Source: Thiopontia sp964344785
GTDB lineage: Bacteria > Pseudomonadota > Gammaproteobacteria > GCF-002020875
NCBI GenBank assembly: GCA_964344785.1
Contig: CAYFOR010000050.1
Span: 1-19,524, forward strand
Length of the DNA stretch: 19,524 nt
Direction: 5' to 3'
The position numbers were made by a program, and so were the translations under genes. Shown here piece after piece: positions 7,777-14,306 of the stretch; position 1 is the first letter of the stretch; each line of letters starts with the position of its first letter. A model generated the notes under the pieces. That model was not told the origin of the DNA. It searched no databases and was given only the letters and a program-made list of their open reading frames with translations.

Positions 7777-8205
7777 TTAGCCGCCACAACCACCGATCGT
7801 GACCTTGACCTGTGTCTTGGCATGTGAGGCACCCGCCCCGCTATTCACTACGCCATAGACCTCACCCGTCTTACCCATCTTCAATCGGGTAGAGACAAAA
7901 GCCACGGCCCCCTCTTTCATATGGTAAGTCGCCGCGATTGGCCGCTGGTTGGAGGCCGCCACAATGGTAATGCTCTTGACGCCATCCACAGCGGTAGCAT
8001 CCACCGTGACCGGTACGACAGCACCATTCTCGGCAATTTCAGGAGCCTTGATCTTGATGGCGCTGTTTGCACTTCCGGCATCCCCGGCCTCACTGGATTC
8101 CATGACCGCCTTTGGCCAGGCTGCCAATACACTTTGAGGCGCCAGCAGACCTGCACCAATGGCCGTTCCTGCCATACTTCCCTTGATAAATAGTCTTCTT
8201 TTCAT
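7777..8205 (-). CDS. soxY: SoxY, sulfur-carrier protein
   Basis: The 142-residue protein starts with a Tat signal (KRRLFIKG) and ends in GGCGG, the flexible arm whose Cys140 holds the sulfur intermediates during thiosulfate oxidation. The start codon is the last base before the run of Ns at 8206-8305. The first 18 codons are repeated exactly after the Ns, so the gap is almost certainly a join between overlapping contigs and the gene is intact. After collapsing the duplicate, soxY would start 17 bases after the soxX stop, with GGAG upstream. Confidence 0.95.
   Translation of the reverse strand: MKRRLFIKGSMAGTAIGAGLLAPQSVLAAWPKAVMESSEAGDAGSANSAIKIKAPEIAENGAVVPVTVDATAVDGVKSITIVAASNQRPIAATYHMKEGAVAFVSTRLKMGKTGEVYGVVNSGAGASHAKTQVKVTIGGCGG
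8151..8205 (-). repeat. Left copy of 55-bp contig-end duplication
   Basis: These 55 bases are identical to 8306-8360. They cover the first 18 codons of soxY on the minus strand and abut the N run. This is an assembly feature, not a biological repeat. Confidence 0.95.
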
Positions 8206-8305
8206 NNNNNNNNNNNNNNNNNNNNNNNNNNNNNNNNNNNNNNNNNNNNNNNNNNNNNNNNNNNNNNNNNNNNNNNNNNNNNNNNNNNNNNNNNNNNNNN
8301 NNNNN
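8206..8305. other. Scaffold gap of exactly 100 Ns, probably false
   Basis: The gap is exactly 100 Ns, the usual placeholder for unknown length. Both flanks end in the same 55 bases, so the true sequence is most simply a direct overlap with no missing DNA. Confidence 0.95.
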
Positions 8306-8360
8306 CTGCACCAATGGCCGTTCCTGCCATACTTCCCTTGATAAATAGTCTTCTTTTCAT
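8306..8360 (-). repeat. Right copy of 55-bp duplication (5-prime end of soxY)
   Basis: This is the second copy of the contig-end sequence. It again encodes the soxY start and Tat signal on the minus strand and joins directly to the soxX-soxY spacer and its ribosome binding site. It should be merged with 8151-8205. Confidence 0.95.
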
Positions 8361-8377
8361 GTTTGGCTACTCCAGAT

Positions 8378-8728
8378 TCACAGACTGTGGATAAATTCGG
8401 TTACCTTGTCGATCTCTGACTCCGTCAGAATGTTGTGACGCCCAAAAGGGGGCATTACGGAATGCTGGTTCTTGATCGAGGCATCCCAGATCTGGGTGCG
8501 CAGATCTTCCTTGTTGGGATAGCGCACCTTCATCAGAATGATGGGCGGAGCAATATCACCAGCCATCGCCCCACCTTCAATGCGGTGGCAGGCCAGACAG
8601 TTGCCCTTCTTCTTATCAAAGGCAATCGCTTTGCCTTCCGCAATCACATCGGCTGCAGCCGTTGTTGCACCAGCCACTGTCATCAATGCCGCAACCACGC
8701 CATTGGAAAACCATTTATTCATTTTCAT
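8378..8728 (-). CDS. soxX: SoxX, monoheme cytochrome c subunit of SoxXA
   Basis: The 116-residue exported protein has a signal peptide ending near AAA (about residue 26). It has one CLACH site (C44-H48) and a likely axial Met92 in VMPPFG, followed by the closing helix typical of class I cytochromes. SoxX accepts electrons from SoxA in the SoxXA complex. A GAGGAAG site precedes the start; an in-frame ATG two codons later is also possible. It lies 27 bases after the soxK-like gene and, once the false gap is removed, 17 bases before soxY. Confidence 0.92.
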   Translation of the reverse strand: MKMNKWFSNGVVAALMTVAGATTAAADVIAEGKAIAFDKKKGNCLACHRIEGGAMAGDIAPPIILMKVRYPNKEDLRTQIWDASIKNQHSVMPPFGRHNILTESEIDKVTEFIHSL

Positions 8729-8755
8729 CTTCTCTTCCTCTCGAATGCTATACGG

Positions 8756-9298
8756 TTAGAAACGGGGGCCAGCATGCTGTTGTGCCAATGCCTGCGCCTG
8801 TGCACTTTCCCCTTGGCGTTTGGCTCTGACAGCCAGCTTTAACGCCTTCTCGAACTCAAAATTGGCTTCAGCCTCTTTCGCCTTCTTGATCAGTTTGCCG
8901 GTATCGCGCCACTCAAAACCGAGGCTGGCTGCATCTTTCCTGGCTGCATCGGCTGCAGCAATCTCATACCTTGTTCGACGAATCGTCTCTACAATGTCAT
9001 CAAAGCGCGGCCCTGCATCGGCCTGCGCCTTGGCCTGAGCCAGTGCATGCTCTGCTTGTTGGCGAGCCCTGTCAGCCAGACTCTTTGCCTTGGCCAGAGC
9101 CTTTTCAGCCTGCTTGATAAGCTTTCCTGTATCTCGCCATTCAAAGCCAACACTGTTGGCCATCTTCTGTGCCTGTTTTGCTGCCTGGATTGCGCTGTCT
9201 ACCGAGCCTGCATCTTGCGCCAAGACCGGTGCAGCAGAGGCTGCCAGCACAACAGATAGCGCAAAGCATACGCCGTTAAAGCGTTTTCTTGCCTTCAT
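8756..9298 (-). CDS. SoxK/SAXB-like SoxXA-binding protein, tandemly duplicated
   Basis: The 180-residue protein has a signal peptide ending near LAQ (residue 28). Two helical, Ala/Lys/Gln-rich units follow, each with GFEWRDTGKLIK (residues 51-62 and 127-138) and each ending in AGPRF (95-99 and 176-180). The WRDTGKLI signature and the place beside soxX fit the SoxK/SAXB family, small proteins reported to bind SoxXA and raise its activity. Known members, as I recall, are about 100 residues with one unit, so this looks like an internal duplication. It has no Cys after the signal peptide and no heme site. AGGAGG lies upstream. The gene is between soxB and soxX in one operon. Confidence 0.7.
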   Translation of the reverse strand: MKARKRFNGVCFALSVVLAASAAPVLAQDAGSVDSAIQAAKQAQKMANSVGFEWRDTGKLIKQAEKALAKAKSLADRARQQAEHALAQAKAQADAGPRFDDIVETIRRTRYEIAAADAARKDAASLGFEWRDTGKLIKKAKEAEANFEFEKALKLAVRAKRQGESAQAQALAQQHAGPRF

Positions 9299-9348
9299 AC
9301 TTCATCACCCTCCTGTTATGGTTATTACCTGTAATTCAGTCCCAAAAC

Positions 9349-11136
9349 CTAGCTGACCACCTTACCAGGGTAGTTGCTCAAGCCGGGGTTGCCTTTTGCG
9401 TGTTTGAGTGTGGGCACGTTCATTTTGTTCACCTTGACCACCTTCTGGTCTCGCAAATACCCAGCCACCACATCCCAGATTGCGGGCCCTGGAGACTGTG
9501 AGCCCACGGTTGCCCAACCCGACACCTTGTAGTGTTTGTTGGCCTCTATCTTTTCACCACTATCCAACGTCATCTCACTGATTCGCTGTCCCATCGATGC
9601 CGTTGGGTCACAAACATAATCCAACCCACCAACACGTACCATGTCCCCCCCCTGCTGATAGTAGGGGTCCTTGTTGAAGAGGTTGTCGCAAACATCTTCC
9701 AGAATGCTCTTGAGATCACTTCCCTTCATCTCTCTTGAGTAGGTCTCGGGATAGGTGATACAGGTCTGGTCCAGCACATTGTCCATGGTGATTTTCTGCC
9801 CCTCCATCACCGTTGTTCCCCAACGGAACCCGGGGGAGAGAGAGACCTGTGAATCATAGTGTGTATTCAGCGCATCACAGATCACCTGGTCAAAAGTCCC
9901 GTTGAAGTTTCCTCTACGGTAAAGAAGCTGATCCGCAGTTGCCAGCTCTTCACCCAGCCACTCCTGATAGGGCTCACGAACCTGTTGAATCAGTTGCTGC
10001 ATGGCTGTGTCAGGCTCCAGCAGGTTGGAGAAGACCGGGAGCAGCGAATACTCATACCCTTCAACACGACCATTGCGGATATCGAAGTCCATGACCCCGA
10101 CAAACTTGCCGTTGGAACCCGCGTTGGTCACCAGGGTCTTCCCGCCCGGGTTCGAGACCACAGTCGGTGCAGGCATACCGTCATGGGTATGACCACCAAA
10201 TATTGCATCGATACCGGTCACCACCGAGGCCATCTTGAGATCGACATCCATGCCATTGTGTGAAATCACAAATACGGCATCCGGACGCTCTTGCTCACGA
10301 ACCTCATCAACGATCTCCTGCATCGCATCGTCACTGATACCAAAGGTCCACTCCGGAATAAAGCGGCTCGGATTGGCAATCGGAGTATATGGGAAGGCCT
10401 GGCCAATCACCGCAATCCGAACACCATTGAGTTCCTTGATGACATACGGTTTGAAAGCGTGACCACTGTCTTCACTGAACCCTTCAAAGTCTGCAAACCG
10501 ATAATCAAACAGGGACTCATCCCGAACCTTGACATTCTGGGCAACAAAATCCCCATTGAATGCGTCAACGTTAGCCAGCACCTCATGGTCCAGATAGGTA
10601 TATTCCCAGTGCCCCGTCATCACGTCGACACCCAACAGATTACATGCCTTCACCATATCCATCCCACGTGTCTTGTAGGATGTGCCACTTCCCTGCCAGG
10701 TATCCCCACCATCCAGCAACAGGCTTCTTCCGTCCCCCGCCTCGGCCCGCAACCGATCAATCAGCGTTTTCAGATGGGCAAACCCTCCCACCTTGCCGTA
10801 ACGGCGTGCAGCCTCATCAAAGCCCAGATAGGTAAAGGCGTGGCTCTCTATACTGCCGCCGCGTACACCGAAGTGGTTCAATAGCCGTTCGCCAACCAGA
10901 TGCGGGGCCTTGCCATAACCAAAACCAAACCCCATATTGACATTGGGCTCCCTGAAATAGATCGGCAGCAGCTGGGCATGGGTATCAGTGATATGCATGA
11001 TCCGGACATTCCCTTTCATCGGGCGCCGGTAAAGTGTTTCAGATGGGTTTTTGTCAGCCAGCGCTGCAGTCGGTACCAGCCCGGCTGCACCAGCCATTCC
11101 CATCAGACGAATAAACTCCCGCCTATCCAGTGACAT
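9349..11136 (-). CDS. soxB: SoxB, dimanganese thiosulfohydrolase
   Basis: SoxB hydrolyses the sulfone group from SoxY-bound intermediates as sulfate in the periplasm. The 595-residue protein has a Tat signal (DRREFIRLMG) and the metallophosphoesterase metal-site motifs in order: ITDTHAQL (about residue 50), LDGGDTWQGSGT (about 142), GHWEYTY (about 176), SHNGMDVD and GGHTHD. The C-terminal 5-prime-nucleotidase-like domain contains GNFNGTFDQ and SPGFRWGT. The ATG at 11136 has AGGAGA nine bases upstream; an in-frame TTG at 11142 is too close to that site. It is the first sox gene of the run and sits 50 bases before the soxK-like gene. Confidence 0.96.
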   Translation of the reverse strand: MSLDRREFIRLMGMAGAAGLVPTAALADKNPSETLYRRPMKGNVRIMHITDTHAQLLPIYFREPNVNMGFGFGYGKAPHLVGERLLNHFGVRGGSIESHAFTYLGFDEAARRYGKVGGFAHLKTLIDRLRAEAGDGRSLLLDGGDTWQGSGTSYKTRGMDMVKACNLLGVDVMTGHWEYTYLDHEVLANVDAFNGDFVAQNVKVRDESLFDYRFADFEGFSEDSGHAFKPYVIKELNGVRIAVIGQAFPYTPIANPSRFIPEWTFGISDDAMQEIVDEVREQERPDAVFVISHNGMDVDLKMASVVTGIDAIFGGHTHDGMPAPTVVSNPGGKTLVTNAGSNGKFVGVMDFDIRNGRVEGYEYSLLPVFSNLLEPDTAMQQLIQQVREPYQEWLGEELATADQLLYRRGNFNGTFDQVICDALNTHYDSQVSLSPGFRWGTTVMEGQKITMDNVLDQTCITYPETYSREMKGSDLKSILEDVCDNLFNKDPYYQQGGDMVRVGGLDYVCDPTASMGQRISEMTLDSGEKIEANKHYKVSGWATVGSQSPGPAIWDVVAGYLRDQKVVKVNKMNVPTLKHAKGNPGLSNYPGKVVS

Positions 11137-11142
11137 TGGCAA

Positions 11143-11338
11143 TCATCTCCTGTCTGTTTAAGCCCTTGGAGCGTGATCCTCCAATGTGCTTGTATTCAGT
11201 TACGACCCGGACGGTCTCTGCATGTGGCTACACCTGATATCGGTTCATCACTGATCTCAAAGCAGTGTGAACCACCTGCAGCAATCCGGGCAGAAAACTA
11301 TGTCGTTCCGCCTCTCCCCACAAGAAGCAAATCAGCAA
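11143..11338 (-). promoter_or_regulatory. soxB upstream region with two inverted repeats
   Basis: This 196-bp gap lies between the cytochrome c gene and soxB. It holds an imperfect stem with an 11-12 bp arm and one bulge (11242-11253 with 11263-11273, 9-base loop), and a TTGGAG/CTCCAA repeat with a 7-base loop (11166-11184). A GGAAC element on the minus strand (11305-11309) resembles an ECF -35 box, but no convincing -10 partner is seen. Neither stem is followed by a T-run, so they look regulatory rather than terminating. It is the likeliest place for a sox promoter. Confidence 0.4.
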
Positions 11339-11659
11339 TCACTTTGACTGGGCAACCATGTAGTCGACGACAGCCTTGACCGCCTCGTCGCTCAATGCAG
11401 AACCACCTTTGGGCATCATCACAGGATTTACTGTAGAACCATTCAATGCAACGTCATACAGCGCATCCATACCTTTGGCAATTCGAGCCGCCCATGCCCC
11501 TTTGTCACCCACCCCTGGTGCACCCAATGCTGGAGCGATGGCCGCATCGTGACAGCTCTTGCAGCTGGCAGCATAGTCGGCAGCAGCATCCGCAGAGGCA
11601 TTTGCAGAGAGTGATGCAGTAGCAACGGCAGCCAATACCATCAACAGGTTCTTTTTCAT
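11339..11659 (-). CDS. Small monoheme cytochrome c (c5-like)
   Basis: The 106-residue exported protein has a signal peptide ending near SADA (about residue 25), a CKSCH heme site (C33-H37) and a Met ligand in VMMPKGG (Met81 or Met82), followed by the closing VVDYMVAQSK helix. The pattern fits the cytochrome c5 group of class I cytochromes, which shuttle electrons in the periplasm. It lies upstream of soxB in the same direction, so it may take electrons from SoxXA and pass them to a terminal oxidase or to nitrogen-oxide reductases; this is inference. The spacings on both sides (202 and 273 bases) suggest it has its own promoter. Confidence 0.85.
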   Translation of the reverse strand: MKKNLLMVLAAVATASLSANASADAAADYAASCKSCHDAAIAPALGAPGVGDKGAWAARIAKGMDALYDVALNGSTVNPVMMPKGGSALSDEAVKAVVDYMVAQSK

Positions 11660-11720
11660 ACTCTTATTCCTTATCCTTACAGTAAATCAATAAAACAAAC
11701 ACAACCTAAAACTAACTATT

Positions 11721-11738
11721 CAGAGTTGCGCAGAGTTG
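11721..11738 (-). repeat. Two 8-bp direct repeats one helical turn apart
   Basis: CAGAGTTG occurs twice (11721-11728 and 11731-11738), a 10-bp phase. It lies 62-79 bases upstream of the cytochrome c start codon, a position suited to a regulator binding side by side. The function is not established. Confidence 0.4.
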
Positions 11739-11786
11739 ATGCCAATAGCCTCGCTGCCTTACTCTTAATATGACCCACCACTATAC

Positions 11787-11799
11787 TTGGATATTCCAA
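11787..11799. promoter_or_regulatory. TTGGA-TAT-TCCAA palindrome upstream of cytochrome c gene
   Basis: A perfect 5-3-5 palindrome contains, on the minus strand, a TGGAATA element that also occurs upstream of the sigma-factor gene (13774-13780). It could be an operator or part of an ECF-type promoter. The rest of the 273-bp gap (11660-11932) shows no gene. Confidence 0.3.
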
Positions 11800-11932
11800 A
11801 CTAAGGAAGATTTTTTTATTGCAATGGGCGCGGGCCAAGCATGAACCGCGAGTGTACAAGTGCGAACATCCAGTTTGCAATGCACAGATCATCAACGCCT
11901 GTTATTTGGCACCAACCACTGTCTATAAAGAC

Positions 11933-12385
11933 TCAATGCCTTGTCACATAGGGGATGTATGCATACCCCTGGCGCTCCAGTATTACCAGCGTCAGAATTG
12001 CATTGTCGATCCAGCTCTCGTCTGTAATCACACGCCCTACTACTGGCAGGGTCGATCTCAACCTGCTTTTTTCAGCAGCCTCAACCAGAAACTGCACCCC
12101 CTGATCAGATAGCCGCTCCATCCTCCGCAAGAGCGCCTGCTCTGATGCAGCCATGACAAGCAGTGAAACCCCCTCATCTTCCAGTATGACCTTGATGGTT
12201 GCAGTCCTGCCCCTCTGCTGAAGGTCGAGCAACTGATTCTCCAGATTCAGCAGCGCAAAGTTCTGATGATGGCGATCTGACACCGCAACATGGTAGACAG
12301 CCCGATCGACAGTCTGCGCCTGTTCGTTGGCCCCTGCCGCAAACGGGAGCAGAATGATCCAGGCAATCAGCGCTCTATGGATCAT
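11933..12385 (-). CDS. Exported DsrE-like protein without cysteine
   Basis: The 150-residue protein has a signal peptide ending near AAGA and then a single DsrE/DsrF-like domain (about residues 29-147): YHVAVSD, a LLNLENQLLDLQQRG helix, TIKVILEDEGVSLL, and a closing ERQGYAYIPYV. DsrE-family proteins bind or relay sulfur through a conserved Cys, but here the aligned position is Glu102 and the whole protein contains no Cys. It is clearly related to the C-terminal domain of the anti-sigma factor upstream. Its ATG overlaps that gene's TGA in an ATGA junction, so the two are translationally coupled. A GTG at 12403 extends the frame but is less likely. It could modulate or compete with the sensor domain; this is inference. 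Confidence 0.75.
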   Translation of the reverse strand: MIHRALIAWIILLPFAAGANEQAQTVDRAVYHVAVSDRHHQNFALLNLENQLLDLQQRGRTATIKVILEDEGVSLLVMAASEQALLRRMERLSDQGVQFLVEAAEKSRLRSTLPVVGRVITDESWIDNAILTLVILERQGYAYIPYVTRH

Positions 12386-13137
12386 ATCTGAATATAAGAC
12401 CACCCTTGTTGCTGCCGCTGTATCACCTGGGATATTCCAGAGCCAGCCCGGATCACATCAGGGAGCAGACGAACCTTCCCTTCACCACCGGATTCCAGCT
12501 GATCAATGGTCCTCTGACAGGCAATGAAGCTGAGGTTACGGTTATCCCGGCTCATCTCATGGATACGATCCGCAAATGAGCTGGCCCCTTCACGAAACAG
12601 ACTCAACCCCTCGCCATTGGCAATCACCTCAATCGATGCGGTCTGCCCACTCTGGTCTGCATGTTGTAGCAGCAGATCCACGTTATCCAGAAGCCTCTCA
12701 ATTCTCAGCGGATTGGATGAGGTCAGATGAAAGATGATTTGCAACGGTTCACTCTCCGCCTCCTGATGCGCAACCTGCCTGAAAGAGGAGGGCTGCGAGG
12801 ACTGCTTGGCCACGGTCACCTCTCCTACCTCCTGTGGCTGTGAAAAGAGTATAAAACCGACCAGCAGCGAAGCTGCCAGTGCACCTGCACCACCTATTTT
12901 CCGGATCGTCGTACCATGTGTCGTAGCCGGCTGCCGACGATGTTCGGGAGCCGGTATTTCAGTATCCCGATAGGCTGATCGAAGCAGCTCCTTGGTACGT
13001 ATCAACTGGCATACCCGCTGCGTCATTTCAGGATTACCACTGAGTTGACGGAGTAGTTCAATCTTCTCTTCCGAATCGATCTCTCCGTCTACAAATGCAT
13101 TCAGCATCTCTTCAGAAATTTGACCTTGACGATTCAT
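12382..13137 (-). CDS. Anti-sigma factor with periplasmic DsrE-like domain
   Basis: The 251-residue protein has three parts. Residues 1-60 resemble cytoplasmic anti-sigma domains (EEMLNAFVDGEID, then LLRQLSGNPEM) but lack the zinc HxxxCxxC motif. Residues about 82-99 are one membrane helix. Residues about 132-251 are a DsrE-like domain with NVDLLLQHAD, ASIEVIANGEGLSL and QQQGWSYIQI. Cys207, in FIACQRT, matches the conserved sulfur-binding Cys position of that family. The gene starts 19 bases after the ECF-type sigma gene, the usual order for a sigma/anti-sigma pair. I chose the ATG at 13137 because GGAGA lies eight bases upstream; the ATG at 13146 is also possible. The topology suggests signalling from a periplasmic sulfur species to transcription, which is inference. 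Confidence 0.75.
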   Translation of the reverse strand: MNRQGQISEEMLNAFVDGEIDSEEKIELLRQLSGNPEMTQRVCQLIRTKELLRSAYRDTEIPAPEHRRQPATTHGTTIRKIGGAGALAASLLVGFILFSQPQEVGEVTVAKQSSQPSSFRQVAHQEAESEPLQIIFHLTSSNPLRIERLLDNVDLLLQHADQSGQTASIEVIANGEGLSLFREGASSFADRIHEMSRDNRNLSFIACQRTIDQLESGGEGKVRLLPDVIRAGSGISQVIQRQQQGWSYIQI

Positions 13138-13156
13138 CACATTCATCTCCAGTTAT

Positions 13157-13723
13157 CTATTTCATCACTTTCAAATGAGAACGCTTTTGGGCATACCTGG
13201 ATGCATCTGCCTGGCACGCTTCAACACTTTTACAGAGCGCATCCCTTGCCCTCGCCAAACGACTCATCACCGTGCCGATGGGGATATCCAGAATCTCGGC
13301 GGTATCCTTGTAGCTGAAGCCCTCGATATCAACCAGTGTGATCACCATCCGCTGCCCCTCTTTCAGTCTCTTGAGCCCATTTCTTATCTGCATGATCTCT
13401 TCTGCACGCTCGATATCACGCTCTGCCGGTGCCTCATCTTCCATATGGTCTTCAATACAATCGACCTCAACCTGAAATTTTGAAGTTCTGAACTGCTTTC
13501 GGAAGGCATTTTGCAGAATCCTGAAGAGCCAGGCATTCAGTGCATCCTCGGAGCGCAACTGCCCCACCTTCTCAAGCGCTGTAATGATTGTCTCCTGACA
13601 CAGGTCGTCTGCCAGGTGACAGTCATGACACCAGGAATAGGCAACCCGATAGAGCCGCTCTCTAGATGCAACGATTCGCTCTTTCAGTGTTGGTGTTTTA
13701 TCAAACAGGTGGACAATCTTCAC
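13157..13723 (-). CDS. ECF-type RNA polymerase sigma factor
   Basis: The 188-residue protein has sigma region 2 (about residues 21-80, with LYRVAYSWCHDCHLADDLCQET and NAWLFRILQNAFRKQFR) and sigma region 4 (about 115-165, with VDIEGFSYKDTAEILDIPIGTVMSRLARAR, a helix-turn-helix for the -35 box); motifs are given joined only by description. No region 3 is present, as expected for ECF sigma factors. Region 2 has three Cys (32, 35, 42) and a chance CxxCH, which cannot bind heme c in the cytoplasm. The start is a GTG preceded by AGAGGAGA. The next gene is its presumed membrane anti-sigma factor. It diverges from the gene at 13800. Confidence 0.88.
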   Translation of the reverse strand: MKIVHLFDKTPTLKERIVASRERLYRVAYSWCHDCHLADDLCQETIITALEKVGQLRSEDALNAWLFRILQNAFRKQFRTSKFQVEVDCIEDHMEDEAPAERDIERAEEIMQIRNGLKRLKEGQRMVITLVDIEGFSYKDTAEILDIPIGTVMSRLARARDALCKSVEACQADASRYAQKRSHLKVMK

Positions 13724-13741
13724 ACTACTTCTCCTCTCAGC

Positions 13742-13780
13742 ATTATAATAGTTGATGTCACAACACCTCTGTTTATTCCA
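13742..13780. promoter_or_regulatory. Divergent promoter region of the sigma-factor gene
   Basis: The 76-bp gap between the divergent sigma and DUF3301 genes contains overlapping TATAAT hexamers on both strands (13742-13749). On the minus strand a TGGAATA element (13774-13780) is followed 16 bases later by CATCAACT (13757-13750), an ECF-like arrangement that would suit autoregulation. No -35 box with a good TTGACA match is seen. Confidence 0.35.
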
Positions 13781-13799
13781 CTAGCTTACAGACAATCAG

Positions 13800-14159
13800 A
13801 TGCGGGAACTATTTGAAACGCTTCTTCTGATCGGAACACCGCTTCTTGTTGTTTTATTCTGGCACAGCAGCATGCAAGCCAGGGAGCGGGCCGTTACCGT
13901 ATGCCGACGAACCTGCGAGAATTACGGCGCGCAGCTCCTGGATCAGACCGTCTCTCTCCACCGTATCGGCTTCAGTCGATCAGCCAGTGGTCGTCTCCAG
14001 TTTGATCGTAGCTACCATTTTGACTATAGCTATGATGGTATTGACCGCCTACAGGGAGAGGTTATCATGCACGGTATCCATGCTGAGTTAATCACTCTTT
14101 CGCCCAGGCCAGAGCCGGTTGAATCAGCCGAGAAATCAAAACAAGACATTGTTTCTTAA
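13800..14159 (+). CDS. DUF3301-type membrane-anchored protein
   Basis: The 119-residue protein has one N-terminal membrane helix (about residues 7-22) with a short cytoplasmic start. A conserved domain follows with RERAVTVCRRTCENYGAQLLD, TVSLHRIG, a YHFDYSYDGIDR segment and GEVIMHGIHAELI; the pattern matches the uncharacterised gammaproteobacterial DUF3301 family as I know it. The biochemical role is unknown. It is divergent from the sigma gene with a 76-bp gap and weak Shine-Dalgarno sequence. The C-terminal tail is charged. Confidence 0.7.
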   Translation: MRELFETLLLIGTPLLVVLFWHSSMQARERAVTVCRRTCENYGAQLLDQTVSLHRIGFSRSASGRLQFDRSYHFDYSYDGIDRLQGEVIMHGIHAELITLSPRPEPVESAEKSKQDIVS

Positions 14160-14306
14160 GAAAATTATTTCTTGGGAACCACATGACATTGCACCAGTAG
14201 AACACAAACAATCATTAATCAATTATTGAATAAAATAGTTGAATATGTTACAGTTTGTAAATTATTGCCAGCACAGCAAAAGCTAACTAAACAGGATTGA
14301 AGTAAG
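14160..14306 (+). promoter_or_regulatory. AT-rich leader of the rhodanese gene
   Basis: The region is much more AT-rich than its surroundings. It has TTGAAT at about 14239-14244 followed 17 bases later by TTATTG, a weak promoter candidate. A perfect TTACA-GTT-TGTAA palindrome (14248-14260) lies between them and could be an operator. Confidence 0.3.

Noticed and set aside
8306..8360. Second, truncated soxY copy
   Set aside because: It is identical to the real soxY start over exactly 55 bases next to 100 Ns; contig overlap explains it better than a gene duplication.
9349..11142. soxB as a 5-prime-nucleotidase or other metallophosphoesterase
   Set aside because: The Tat signal, GHWEYTY segment and sox neighbours identify SoxB within that superfamily.
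13610..13633. CxxCH heme c motif in the sigma factor
   Set aside because: The protein has clear sigma regions 2 and 4 and no signal peptide, so it stays in the cytoplasm where heme c is not attached.
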